A stretch of DNA of 25,156 bases from a virus. A program made the position numbers and the translations under genes. Below the pieces are notes generated by a model that was given only the letters and a program-made list of their open reading frames with translations, had not been told where the DNA came from and ran no database searches. The DNA lies in the IMG/VR virus record IMGVR_UViG_3300025759_006953, positions 1 to 25,156 of that record. The stretch is one strand, 5' to 3'. Every line of letters starts with the position of its first letter. Within the stretch, counting starts at the first letter, position 1. Below, piece by piece: positions 15,140-23,800 of the stretch.

Positions 15140-17794
15140 CTACTGTTTAACAAGTTTAAATATTTCTAATGCTTTTTTATTGCCTGACAAACATTCATTA
15201 ATCCAATTCATCATAGGATTCATGCCTTCGCCACCTGCATTAAGAAATACTGTTGGTACGTTTTTGCCTTGTGCTGCCATAGCAGTGTATTTAGTCCAAG
15301 TAGACTTATACTTAGCCATATTAAATTGATATAATTCCATAGCTCTTTTAGGATTTTCATTAGAAGATTCCCAAGCTTTGTCTTTAATTTGTTTATCAAT
15401 TTTAGCAAAAGTTCTAGCATCAGTGCCTTCAATATCTGCATTAGACCACGCGCCACCTGTATCAATGTTGATTTGCCGCTTTTGAAAATAAGCTTGTAAA
15501 GAAGAAGGCTCACGGCCTTTCTTTTTACCATCATCAATCCATGCAGCATAGTCACGGTAATACTCTGACATTGCTAAATTAAGATTACTAATAAGATCTG
15601 CACGTTGTTGTGCGCCCATTCCGCCATACCCAAACTTACGGGTATTAAATAGCGTATCTGCTTCATCACTTATTCTAACTGACAAAGCTTCAGGTACTTT
15701 ATCTTCAGGCTCTCTATTAGCATTAACTTCTTTTAAATAAGTTAATCCATCAGTTCTAAAAGCTTTTTTAATATTATCACGATCATGTTGTGACTCTTGA
15801 TAATCTTCAATATAAGGTGCTACAACAGGATTGTCTAATCGAAGTAATTGACCATCAACATTAATTCTTTCAATATCATCAGTACCAATTACTGTAGGTA
15901 ACACACCTAATTGAGTATGATAAATTCTACCTCCTCGTTTTTTAATTCCAAGAGGTGTTTTATCAAGCTTTTCATCTAACTCTGTCATGTAATCTTTAGC
16001 TGCATAACGAGCAGAAGTAAGATGGTCATATCCTAATACACGACTACCAAAGTATTGTACAGCCATACGAGCAAGAAGCTTATCATCTTTAAGATAACCA
16101 AAGTTATCTGCTACCCAAGTCTTAGCTTTTTCCCAAGCACCCGGATCTTGATTTGCTCCTTCATCTGCTGCGCCTTCAATATCACTATCATCAGTATCAT
16201 CTAGTGTTTGAACGCCTTGTGAAGTATCTGGTGTAGTGCCTGGAGTGCCATCAGGTAATGGAACTAACCCTTCTGTAGCAGGTGGAACAGTTGAACGTTG
16301 AGACTCATCAATAAAGATAATATCATCTTCGGTACCCATAACACTAGATAATCGTTCTCTAACTCCACCATACCCGACTTTAATAAAGTCACCATTTTCA
16401 GTACGATATACATCATAAAACTCAGGTCCAACTATACCTTCATTTTTAATTTTACCTACTAAGGTTGAATCTGCAGGTGGACCAATGCTTTCTTCACCAA
16501 GCCTTGATAAACCTTCAAATATATCTCCAATAAATTCACCCGGACTTCTACTATATTCACGCCCTTCTGCATCTACATACTCATCTTTTTCAGAGTCATA
16601 AATGTAAGGCACACCATTACGAATAATAGTATCATTAACTCCTACTTCACCTGCATCTGCTGGTACTTCAGGTTGTTCTACAGTAGCAGGAGGTGCTACT
16701 ACAGGTGGTACAGTTGTTGCAGCAGGTGGCACAGGTGGAGTAACTGCAGTTGGTGTTTGTGTATTATTTGCTGGCGGTGTTACAACTGGAGGTGCATTTC
16801 TTGTACCCGGAGGTGGAGTATAAACAATTTCATCATCATTATTACCGCCAAAAAAATCTAAGATTGGTTGATAAAATGGGTCTTTATCATCTTCATTATT
16901 AGCAGAACTACCAGTAGCATAATAACTTGGACTGGGAAACACTTCACCGCCAACTGACATTTTATCAACATCAGACATATATTTTTCATATTCTTTCATT
17001 GTCATTGGCGCAGGAACAGGTAATGGTAGTGATTCAGGTTTAGGAGATTGACTAGGTATTTCTTCATACTCAGAATAACCTGCACGGCCTAATACCTTAT
17101 AAGGATATTCAAATGCCTCTTGTGTTAACCCAAAATCAGTTAATTTACCACTGCCTTCATCTGGACCTCTAACGTTTTTTCTAACTGTACCTGGCCCAGC
17201 ATTAAACGCACGAATAACATCTTTAGGACTCCATTCAGGATGCGCTAATTGAATACCTTGTAAATACTCTTTTGTTTTTTGACGCATACCTTCTTCGCCA
17301 ATCGTTGTAACATTAAAAGGCTCTACTCCAAATCCAGGACTATCTGCACTTGATTGTTTCCACTGATAAGCGCCTGTTGCTCCTGATTTTGGATTTACTA
17401 ATAATGTACCATCTTCTTTAAAATGTCGATCACTTGATTCTACAAATCTTAAAGCATCTAATACTTCATCATTAATCCAACGAGTTTTATACCAATCACT
17501 TATTCTATTACCAAAACTTTTACCTTCAGCAGCATAAGTCGGAATAGGGCCACCTTGTTGTGCTTGAATAGCTCTGCCAGCGTCATTTAATTCGTCAAGC
17601 ATCGGTTGAACACCGGGAAGCCTAGAAGCTTCTGCATTAATAACATTTTCACCGGGAGTTAACCATGCTGGAACTGTATCCGTTCCTTTTGGTCCTCCGG
17701 GATGCGGTATGTCTTGCATTGGAGGCACTTCAAACTCAATAGATGTCATATTACCATGACGATCTTTTTGAGTTAACTTTTTAATTTGCATCAT
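15140..17794 (-). CDS. Ejection protein with lytic transglycosylase (SLT) domain
   Basis: An 884-residue virion protein. An N-terminal segment (GTDTVPAWLTPGENVINAEA, about 37-56) is of a kind often seen in phage tape-measure and ejection proteins. Residues ~108-245 form a soluble lytic transglycosylase domain with catalytic E119 in RFVESSD, SGATGAYQW (137-145), AFNAGPG (196-202) and YPYKVLG (230-236); it would cleave peptidoglycan during DNA entry. A Pro/Thr-rich linker spans ~326-379. The C-terminal half (~500-884) is helical and unrecognised. T7 places this activity at the N-terminus of gp16, whereas here it is in the protein upstream of the gp16-sized one. The start codon lies in the ATGATG overlapping the stop of the 404-residue gene, whose last codons hold the ribosome site. 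Confidence 0.88.
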   Translation of the reverse strand: MMQIKKLTQKDRHGNMTSIEFEVPPMQDIPHPGGPKGTDTVPAWLTPGENVINAEASRLPGVQPMLDELNDAGRAIQAQQGGPIPTYAAEGKSFGNRISDWYKTRWINDEVLDALRFVESSDRHFKEDGTLLVNPKSGATGAYQWKQSSADSPGFGVEPFNVTTIGEEGMRQKTKEYLQGIQLAHPEWSPKDVIRAFNAGPGTVRKNVRGPDEGSGKLTDFGLTQEAFEYPYKVLGRAGYSEYEEIPSQSPKPESLPLPVPAPMTMKEYEKYMSDVDKMSVGGEVFPSPSYYATGSSANNEDDKDPFYQPILDFFGGNNDDEIVYTPPPGTRNAPPVVTPPANNTQTPTAVTPPVPPAATTVPPVVAPPATVEQPEVPADAGEVGVNDTIIRNGVPYIYDSEKDEYVDAEGREYSRSPGEFIGDIFEGLSRLGEESIGPPADSTLVGKIKNEGIVGPEFYDVYRTENGDFIKVGYGGVRERLSSVMGTEDDIIFIDESQRSTVPPATEGLVPLPDGTPGTTPDTSQGVQTLDDTDDSDIEGAADEGANQDPGAWEKAKTWVADNFGYLKDDKLLARMAVQYFGSRVLGYDHLTSARYAAKDYMTELDEKLDKTPLGIKKRGGRIYHTQLGVLPTVIGTDDIERINVDGQLLRLDNPVVAPYIEDYQESQHDRDNIKKAFRTDGLTYLKEVNANREPEDKVPEALSVRISDEADTLFNTRKFGYGGMGAQQRADLISNLNLAMSEYYRDYAAWIDDGKKKGREPSSLQAYFQKRQINIDTGGAWSNADIEGTDARTFAKIDKQIKDKAWESSNENPKRAMELYQFNMAKYKSTWTKYTAMAAQGKNVPTVFLNAGGEGMNPMMNWINECLSGNKKALEIFKLVKQ
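16658..16819 (-). repeat. Pro/Thr/Val-rich linker coding segment
   Basis: Residues ~326-379 of the transglycosylase protein are mainly Pro, Thr, Val and Ala (TPPPG, VVTPPAN, VTPPVPP, VVAPPAT), encoded by imperfect repeats of a short ACCxCC-type unit. It probably makes an extended flexible tether between the enzyme domain and the C-terminal half. Confidence 0.7.
17060..17473 (-). other. SLT lytic transglycosylase domain
   Basis: Residues ~108-245 of the 884-residue protein. The Glu in VESS, the SGATGAYQW block, the AFNAGPG block and the closing YP..VLG are the four signature blocks of family 1-type lytic transglycosylases, in the correct order and within a normal domain length. Confidence 0.85.
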
Positions 17795-19005
17795 TTGCCT
17801 CCTCCGCTGCCGGAATCATCGCTATCGTCAATTCTTTGGCCTACACTAGTATAGCCATAAGCAGGATGATACTCACCTCGTTTAGTTTTTTCAATTTCTT
17901 GTTGTATAACTTGTCCTGATCCTTTTGTAGAATAGCTATCATCATCTTGCTTAGAAAGCAAAGATACTTCTTTATTAGTAACAGGATTAGTTGTTTGTAT
18001 TAATGTTCCGCTAGTTCCTACAAGGCTACCATCATCTGTAACAACATATGGATTGTAAGTATCTCCTGAAATAAATACGTCACCTGTATCAGTACCTAGC
18101 TCTCCTGTTAACTCAGGAATACCTGGAGTTGATTGAGTATCTATGCCTAACATTTCAGGAGTAATTTCTTGAAATTCATCACCAATTAAAGGATCTATAT
18201 TAGTATTGCTTCGTAATAAAGAAGGAGTATCTATCATTCCTGCTTTGCTTGCAGGAGTAATTCCTTTCATTCGATCAATACGATCAATATTATAAACAGA
18301 ATTTTCATAACTACCTAAAGCAGAGCTAAGCATACCTTCACCTGAATCTCTAAGGTTTGAATAGCTGTCGCCTACAGTTGATAAAGCAGTTCCTCTATCT
18401 TTGTAAGAAGCTACTGCTTTGCCTGTAAGCGGATCGTATGCACGACCTGAAGCTCCAAATACATTTCCTTGTGCATCAAACGTACCTTCTGCGCCATAAT
18501 CGCTATCAAATAAACCACCAACAAAAGGCACTAAAGCTAATGGATTTGCTTCAGTAGGCGTATAACCAAACATGCTTGAAGTATTTCTACGCATTCCGCT
18601 TAAATCACCTTGTACGTTATCATCACTTCCTGTTGGCACAAACGGTGCTGGTTCAGCGTCAGGCATTGGAGGTGCTGCAACTGGAATAAAAGGTGGAATA
18701 TTTGTAGTAGGGCTTTGATAAGGGTTTGAAGTAGTTCTAAAGCCTACACTACCTTGTACAAAGTTTTGATTATCAGATAATGGATCTGTTGTAAAACCCA
18801 TTTGTTCTTGTTGTACTTGGGGTGTTTCACTAGCCGTTTGATTACCTGCGCCTGTAGATAAAACTGCTGGTGTTGCTGTTGCATCTAATGAAGCTTCTTC
18901 TGGCTTTTGTCTAAACGCTACTGAAGGCGCAAATTGAGAAGGGCCATAGCGGTCGCCATATTTACCTTTAATAGTAAAACTTGGCTGATATGCAATACCT
19001 GACAT
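17791..19005 (-). CDS. Low-complexity virion protein, 404 residues
   Basis: I do not recognise a family. The sequence is rich in Pro, Ser, Thr, Gly and Asp, with a Pro-rich stretch at ~100-125 (NIPPFIPVAAPPMPDAEPAP), few predicted helices and an acidic, Gly-ending tail (DDSDDSGSGGGK). Such disordered proteins are frequent between gp14-like and gp15/16-like genes in podoviruses, and a structural or scaffolding-type role in the internal core is likely. TAGGAG lies just before the ATG. The terminal Gly codons contain the ribosome site for the transglycosylase gene. Confidence 0.7.
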   Translation of the reverse strand: MSGIAYQPSFTIKGKYGDRYGPSQFAPSVAFRQKPEEASLDATATPAVLSTGAGNQTASETPQVQQEQMGFTTDPLSDNQNFVQGSVGFRTTSNPYQSPTTNIPPFIPVAAPPMPDAEPAPFVPTGSDDNVQGDLSGMRRNTSSMFGYTPTEANPLALVPFVGGLFDSDYGAEGTFDAQGNVFGASGRAYDPLTGKAVASYKDRGTALSTVGDSYSNLRDSGEGMLSSALGSYENSVYNIDRIDRMKGITPASKAGMIDTPSLLRSNTNIDPLIGDEFQEITPEMLGIDTQSTPGIPELTGELGTDTGDVFISGDTYNPYVVTDDGSLVGTSGTLIQTTNPVTNKEVSLLSKQDDDSYSTKGSGQVIQQEIEKTKRGEYHPAYGYTSVGQRIDDSDDSGSGGGK

Positions 19006-19014
19006 ATAACTCTC

Positions 19015-19617
19015 CTATTTTAAACCGTAATCAATTTCAGTAACTTCGCCACCTTTTGATTTATATTTAATCTTAGAAATTGGACCTTGCAAACCTGGAA
19101 TATCTAATGGCGCACGACCTAATGGACGGCGTGGCTTAGTATAACCTGTCTCTTCAGGATTAGCACGAGGTAATGGCATAATTCGCCTTCGCATATTACC
19201 TTCAGGTTTAGCAACAGGTAACGGTACAATTGGCCCTTTATCTTTACGATCAACTACTGTACCTTCCTCTGCATACAATGGACCTTTAATTTTACCGCCA
19301 TGACTGTACAATCCAAATAATTTTCCTGCTGCTAATGCAGCTAAGATATAAGGTCCACCAGCTGCTGCGGCTGGGCCTAAACCCCCTGCAACTGCTGGAG
19401 TTGCTGCAGTTGTTGCGGTAGCTGCTGTTGCAGGTGTACCTGCCCCTGCTGTAAAAGCACTTTCAATTCCTTTATTAATTGTAGTATCTAAAACTGTTTT
19501 ACCAATTTCTTGCATTGGTCCCGGTTTTTGTTCCATTAAAGGCGCAGCTTGCACAGGATTTGTAACGCCGCTAAGTAATGCTTTTCTTTTTTCGTCATCC
19601 ATAGCAATTTCAATCAT
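19015..19617 (-). CDS. Small virion protein with Ala/Gly hydrophobic segment, 200 residues
   Basis: Unrecognised 200-residue protein. Residues ~50-110 are Ala/Gly/Thr-rich and end in a hydrophobic segment (GGPYILAALAAGKLFGL) long enough to contact or cross a membrane. HGGKIKGPLYAEEG follows, then a Pro/Arg-rich region with two related units (VPLPVAKPEG and MPLPRANPEE). The hydrophobic segment and position between core-type proteins suggest an ejected or membrane-associated virion component. It starts in a TAATG overlap with the stop of the gene before it. Confidence 0.7.
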   Translation of the reverse strand: MIEIAMDDEKRKALLSGVTNPVQAAPLMEQKPGPMQEIGKTVLDTTINKGIESAFTAGAGTPATAATATTAATPAVAGGLGPAAAAGGPYILAALAAGKLFGLYSHGGKIKGPLYAEEGTVVDRKDKGPIVPLPVAKPEGNMRRRIMPLPRANPEETGYTKPRRPLGRAPLDIPGLQGPISKIKYKSKGGEVTEIDYGLK

Positions 19618-20216
19618 TACTTACCTCCACCTGTAGTAACAGTTTGTTTAGGAGCTACGCCTGTTAAACGATTAAAGAAACGATCAAGTGAAGTATCACG
19701 AGCTTCAAGCTCTGCTTGTGCTTGTTTTTGCATTGTTGTACCTGCTTGACCAAGTTGTGTTACTCCTTGATCTGCAAAGTCTTGTCGTTGTTTTTGATAC
19801 TCACCTGCACGACCTGCTAGCGCTGAACCCATTGCTTTAGTTCCTCTTGCCGAACCAAGAAAACCACCAGCTTCTGCAGCCTGTAAGTTTTGCCCTGCAA
19901 GATTTCTTAACGCTGCTTGTTCTGCAGCAGCAGTATCATATAGTCCACGACCTAACATTTTATCTTGTGCTATTTGTGTTGATGCATCAATAGCTGCTTG
20001 TTGTCGCGGATCTAAGCCTGCAACTACTGTGCTAGGGTCTGCTTGTTGTTGTTCAAGCAAACTTCTTGAAATACCTAATCCTTTTTGAAGGTCAGGTTTA
20101 AACTCAGGATCAATTCCAGTTGTTTGAGTAGAGCCTCCTCCAGATCCACCACCATATACTGTACGACTTCCAAACGGGGCATGAATATCGCCAGTGATGT
20201 ATTTTCCTAAAAGCAT
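19617..20216 (-). CDS. Internal core protein, gp14-like position
   Basis: A 199-residue Ala/Gln/Gly-rich protein. After a Gly/Ser-rich N-terminus (GGGSGGGS) come long helices full of Ala and Gln, including GGFLGSARGTKAMGSALAGR (about 118-137), a kind of segment seen in internal core/ejection proteins of marine podoviruses. Size and rank (after the GNAT-like gene, before the transglycosylase protein) match T7 gp14 (196 residues), which forms the outer-membrane part of the ejection channel. The family link is by composition and order, not by a diagnostic motif. CAGGAG precedes the ATG. The Gly-rich C-terminus (TTGGGK) carries the ribosome site of the next gene. Confidence 0.7.
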   Translation of the reverse strand: MLLGKYITGDIHAPFGSRTVYGGGSGGGSTQTTGIDPEFKPDLQKGLGISRSLLEQQQADPSTVVAGLDPRQQAAIDASTQIAQDKMLGRGLYDTAAAEQAALRNLAGQNLQAAEAGGFLGSARGTKAMGSALAGRAGEYQKQRQDFADQGVTQLGQAGTTMQKQAQAELEARDTSLDRFFNRLTGVAPKQTVTTGGGK

Positions 20217-20693
20217 TTAATTCTCCTGTATTACGCCTCTCACTGAAACGTGTAATGCCGCATTGTATCTGTGTTTTAAAAAACGACCGTAATCAAGAGC
20301 TTCTTGTTCACCCCTAATTGAATCGGCTCGCCAGTGACGACCACCGTTAGCTTTAACGTGTTCAATCATAGCATCAAATAATCTATAGACAACAAAAGCA
20401 TTATTGTAATCATGATCTACAATACAATCTTTAACATCCATAACATATTCTTTATTATAATAATTACTAAAAGTTGCAGCAGAAAGAAACCCTCTAAGTT
20501 TACCGTTGTCATCATAGTCACCTATAACTATAACATGAGGGCTTCCTTCTATCTGTTTTTCTACTAAGGATGTAAAGTACTGAATCCAAACAGCTTCATT
20601 ACGATCATATCCAAAGTAATTATTATCTTTAGTTGATTTATTCATAAGCTGAATAGCTTCGAACACATCATTGTCCCCAATCTTTTTTATCAT
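20217..20693 (-). CDS. GNAT-fold protein, gp13-like position
   Basis: A 158-residue protein resembling the acetyltransferase-like proteins found at the T7 gp13 position. Visible are an N-terminal helix region, a central beta section (HVIVIGDYD...GKLRGFLSAATFS), a helix (VVYRLFDAMIEHVKANGG) and a closing strand (VSVRGVI). A clear acetyl-CoA-binding Q/RxxGxG/A signature is not visible, so it may be a virion-assembly protein with a GNAT scaffold rather than an active enzyme. It starts in an ATGA overlap with the small gene upstream. Confidence 0.65.
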   Translation of the reverse strand: MIKKIGDNDVFEAIQLMNKSTKDNNYFGYDRNEAVWIQYFTSLVEKQIEGSPHVIVIGDYDDNGKLRGFLSAATFSNYYNKEYVMDVKDCIVDHDYNNAFVVYRLFDAMIEHVKANGGRHWRADSIRGEQEALDYGRFLKHRYNAALHVSVRGVIQEN

Positions 20694-20857
20694 TGTCTAT
20701 TTACCTTTGCTTGTAAATCGGCAAAATTAGTAGCTTCTTTAATATCATTAATCAACTTTAAATTTTGTTGTTCAAGTTCATTAATAAGCTTAACCATTTC
20801 TAACAGTGTAAAATCAAGTGAAGATTGTTCTGTAATTGGCGGGTTTTGAATTGCCAT
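20690..20857 (-). CDS. Small coiled-coil protein, 55 residues
   Basis: A short frame (55 residues, MAIQNPPITEQ... to ...AKVNRQ) fills the gap between the nozzle protein and the GNAT-like gene. Its ATG overlaps the nozzle stop as TAATG and its stop overlaps the next ATG as ATGA. A ribosome site (AAAGGAGG) lies inside the nozzle gene's last codons. The sequence from ~14 to 41 has Leu/Ile/Val heptad spacing, so a coiled coil is expected. Tight two-sided coupling and the ribosome site argue strongly that it is a real gene. Function unknown. Confidence 0.75.
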   Translation of the reverse strand: MAIQNPPITEQSSLDFTLLEMVKLINELEQQNLKLINDIKEATNFADLQAKVNRQ

Positions 20858-23800
20858 TACTTAACGCCTCCTTTCATTACGCCTAGTTGAAAGCCTGATA
20901 CATTCCATGCTTTAGTATTACTACCTGTGTAACCTGACTCTGTGCTAGCTGCAGCATCATCAATACGATAATTAAGAAAACGTCCTGTGACTCTTAAATC
21001 GGTTTTATACGAATCTGCAACTGTAAAACCATTAACTACTAGTTTATTAGCTTTAGCATTAGTTTGTGTATTATCTTCTGCTGTAGTAAGAAATGGATTT
21101 TCTCCAGGGTAATTAGTAGCTCTTGCTCTTAATTGAAGAGTAGCACGTTGTGGCTCACCACCTACCGTAGTAATAGTGCCACCATCAGCCCATAAAGCAA
21201 TGCTATTAAGTGTTTCTGTATCAAAGTTAGGTGTTACAGAAAGTTGTTCACGTTCAGCATAAGAAATATACGGAGTGCCACCAAAGTCATAACCAAGGTC
21301 AGCTGCTCTAATACGATTAAACAACGTACCGCTTACATAACCACTTTCTATAAGAATAGGAAATAGTTTATTAGGGTTAGTTTGACTGCTAGACCAAGAC
21401 CTAACAATGTCAAATGTAGTGCTAATGTTTGTACCTGAAGTACTTTGAGTAGGGTTAGTTGTAGCTACTGTGTTGCCTTCTGCTACAGCCACTAGATTAT
21501 TAGTTGTAGGAGCTACACTAGCCGCTACTACTTGTGTAGCTGGACTAAATGCAGTTACATAGTTAGCGCCCGAACTAAACTGGCTAGGGCTAATGTCAAT
21601 TGAAGTAGGAGCAGACGTACTGTCTGGTGTTACAATCAATGCATTATTAGTGCTAATTTCAGCTAGTGCTGCGAGCAACGCACTCTGTAGTGTAGATACT
21701 GTACCATTTGGTTTAGCTAACTCTGTAGAGTTTTGTGTTTTATCAGGATCGTAATAAGCATTAAGATAATCTGTAGCATTAGTATGGCTAGTGTCACCAT
21801 ATGTGCTATCATTAGCTGCTGCTGTAAAGTTAGGGTCTAAAAGTCTGCCCGGACCTTCACCATAGTGCCTATCGAATATTACACTACTACCGCTAGTTGT
21901 GTTAATAGTAATTGTAACACGAGTCATTTTAGCATAAATAGGTGCAACACCTTCTGTAACTGAAATATTACTTCCTGTTGAATTAGCAATCAAAGGAGAT
22001 ACTAACGTACCTGTACGAGTATTACCCGGAGTTACAGTATAAGCAAAAGAACCTGTTACATTTTTTCTATCTGCACTAGTAAACGTAAGTACTTCATTAG
22101 AACGACTTACGGTAAAATAAGTTGTATCTGTCCATGCAGCTTCAATAGCTGTAGCAATTTCTGTAGCTGTAATTTCTTCTACATTAGTAGGTGAACTTCC
22201 AGAGTCAGGGTCAAATGCTGTTGTGCTATCAAAGTTTACTGTTACTGCGTTACCTTCAGGTGGCGTAATAGTAATACGATCTGTAGTACTGTGTGCGGCC
22301 CGTCCTGCTCTTGTTTGAGCGCCTGTAAAAGTACTGTTACTAAAACCAGCAGGTAAACTACCTGTACTAGCTACTGTAACTGTAAAGTTATTACTAACAA
22401 TACCAACTGTTGCAGCTGTAGCTGTAACAAGACCTGTCCCTGTAGTTGTACTCCATCCGCTATTAGCATTTATAAGCCCACTGACAGCGGTTACAACTGT
22501 AGCTCTAGTCTGAGTACCGCTAAGTACTGTAGTGCTTGTAGAGGCATCTGGGAACGTTACTGTAAGTACTGGTTGTGGAATACTGTTATCAACACCTGTA
22601 GTAACTACACTTACTGAAGAAGTAAGATTGCCACCAAAAGTTGTTTCACTATAACCCGTACCTTGATAATCAGTTGCAAAAGCAATTGTTAAGGCACTGT
22701 GATTCCCACCGTTAACTGAAGTAAATCTTATATTGTTTCCATTAGCTGCAACACTATAGATAGCAGAAGAACCACCACTAAAGACGCTAAGAGCAGATAA
22801 TTTAGACACAATATCATCTCTAATCGCTGCTTGACCTGTGAGATTTTTTGTAAGAGTAATTGTCTCGTTGATTGCACCTTGTACTCCGCTTACGGCTGGT
22901 GCCGTGATAGTCATTGAAATAGCAGGGCTAAGTGCTGCTGTAATACCGTATACACCTATTCCTGTAGTTGTAGAGTTAGGTGAAATATTAGTTGTTGAAC
23001 CACTACCAGACACTGCAAAAGTAGATGTACTAAATGCACGAGGTCCAGGAACGTCAGAAGTAAGTGTAAGAACATTAGTAGATGCTGTTGCTGTAAAATC
23101 TGCTAAGGCATTGTTACTATTAATATAATCACGAATAGCAGCTACAAATTGTGTCATAGTAATCGTAGCACCATCTGCATAGTCAGTGCCAAGAATAGCA
23201 CTAGCAGGAAAACTAACATTACCAATACTAGCGTCACCATTAATAACAGCACTAGCACCACCGTCAAGATGTGTAGACTTATCACGATCATAAGTAAATG
23301 TTGCTGACGATGGATAAGTAAGTGTGCTTACTGCGTTAACAGTATTCGGACCAGTATCACCTGTTACTGTAAGATCTACAACTTCAAGCACATCAGTAGT
23401 AAAGCTACTAAATGTACCAACTGCTACTGTTTTAATAGCTTTAGTACCTACTGTCTTTTTAGGCGTTTTACCATTAATAGTAACTGCTTGAGTCTCTCGT
23501 TTACCGCGATTAGTATAACCTGCATTACCGCTGTTCCCCGTTGCGGCAATTGTAGCAGTTGGAATACCGCCACCTTTAATCGGACCAACATCTCCAGCTG
23601 CAACCGCATCAAGATCTCGAATAGTCCAAGTATTGTCTCTGTAATTCCATATAAGTGCTTCATCACATTCTCCACCTGTTGAATTAAGAGTTGGATAACA
23701 CACCCATATTTCTGCTTCTTGATGGTTTTGAAGCGTAAACAATTGACGTTCATGAATTGGATTAAGGTTATTATAAAAGTATTCAGTAACTCTGTTATCT

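Noticed and set aside
16673-16861. Cys/Trp/Arg-rich plus-strand frame that might look like a small zinc protein.
   Set aside because: It is the complement of the Pro/Thr-rich linker of the transglycosylase protein. The Cys/Trp content is an artefact of that repeat.
20217-20693. Calling the 158-residue protein an active acetyltransferase.
   Set aside because: No clear acetyl-CoA-binding loop is visible; fold resemblance and gene order support only a GNAT-like virion protein.
22838-23128. Open plus-strand frame of 96 codons inside the nozzle gene.
   Set aside because: It lies antisense within a clear coding repeat region, has no ribosome site, and its Val/Ala-rich product is what the complement of Thr/Ser/Gly codons gives.
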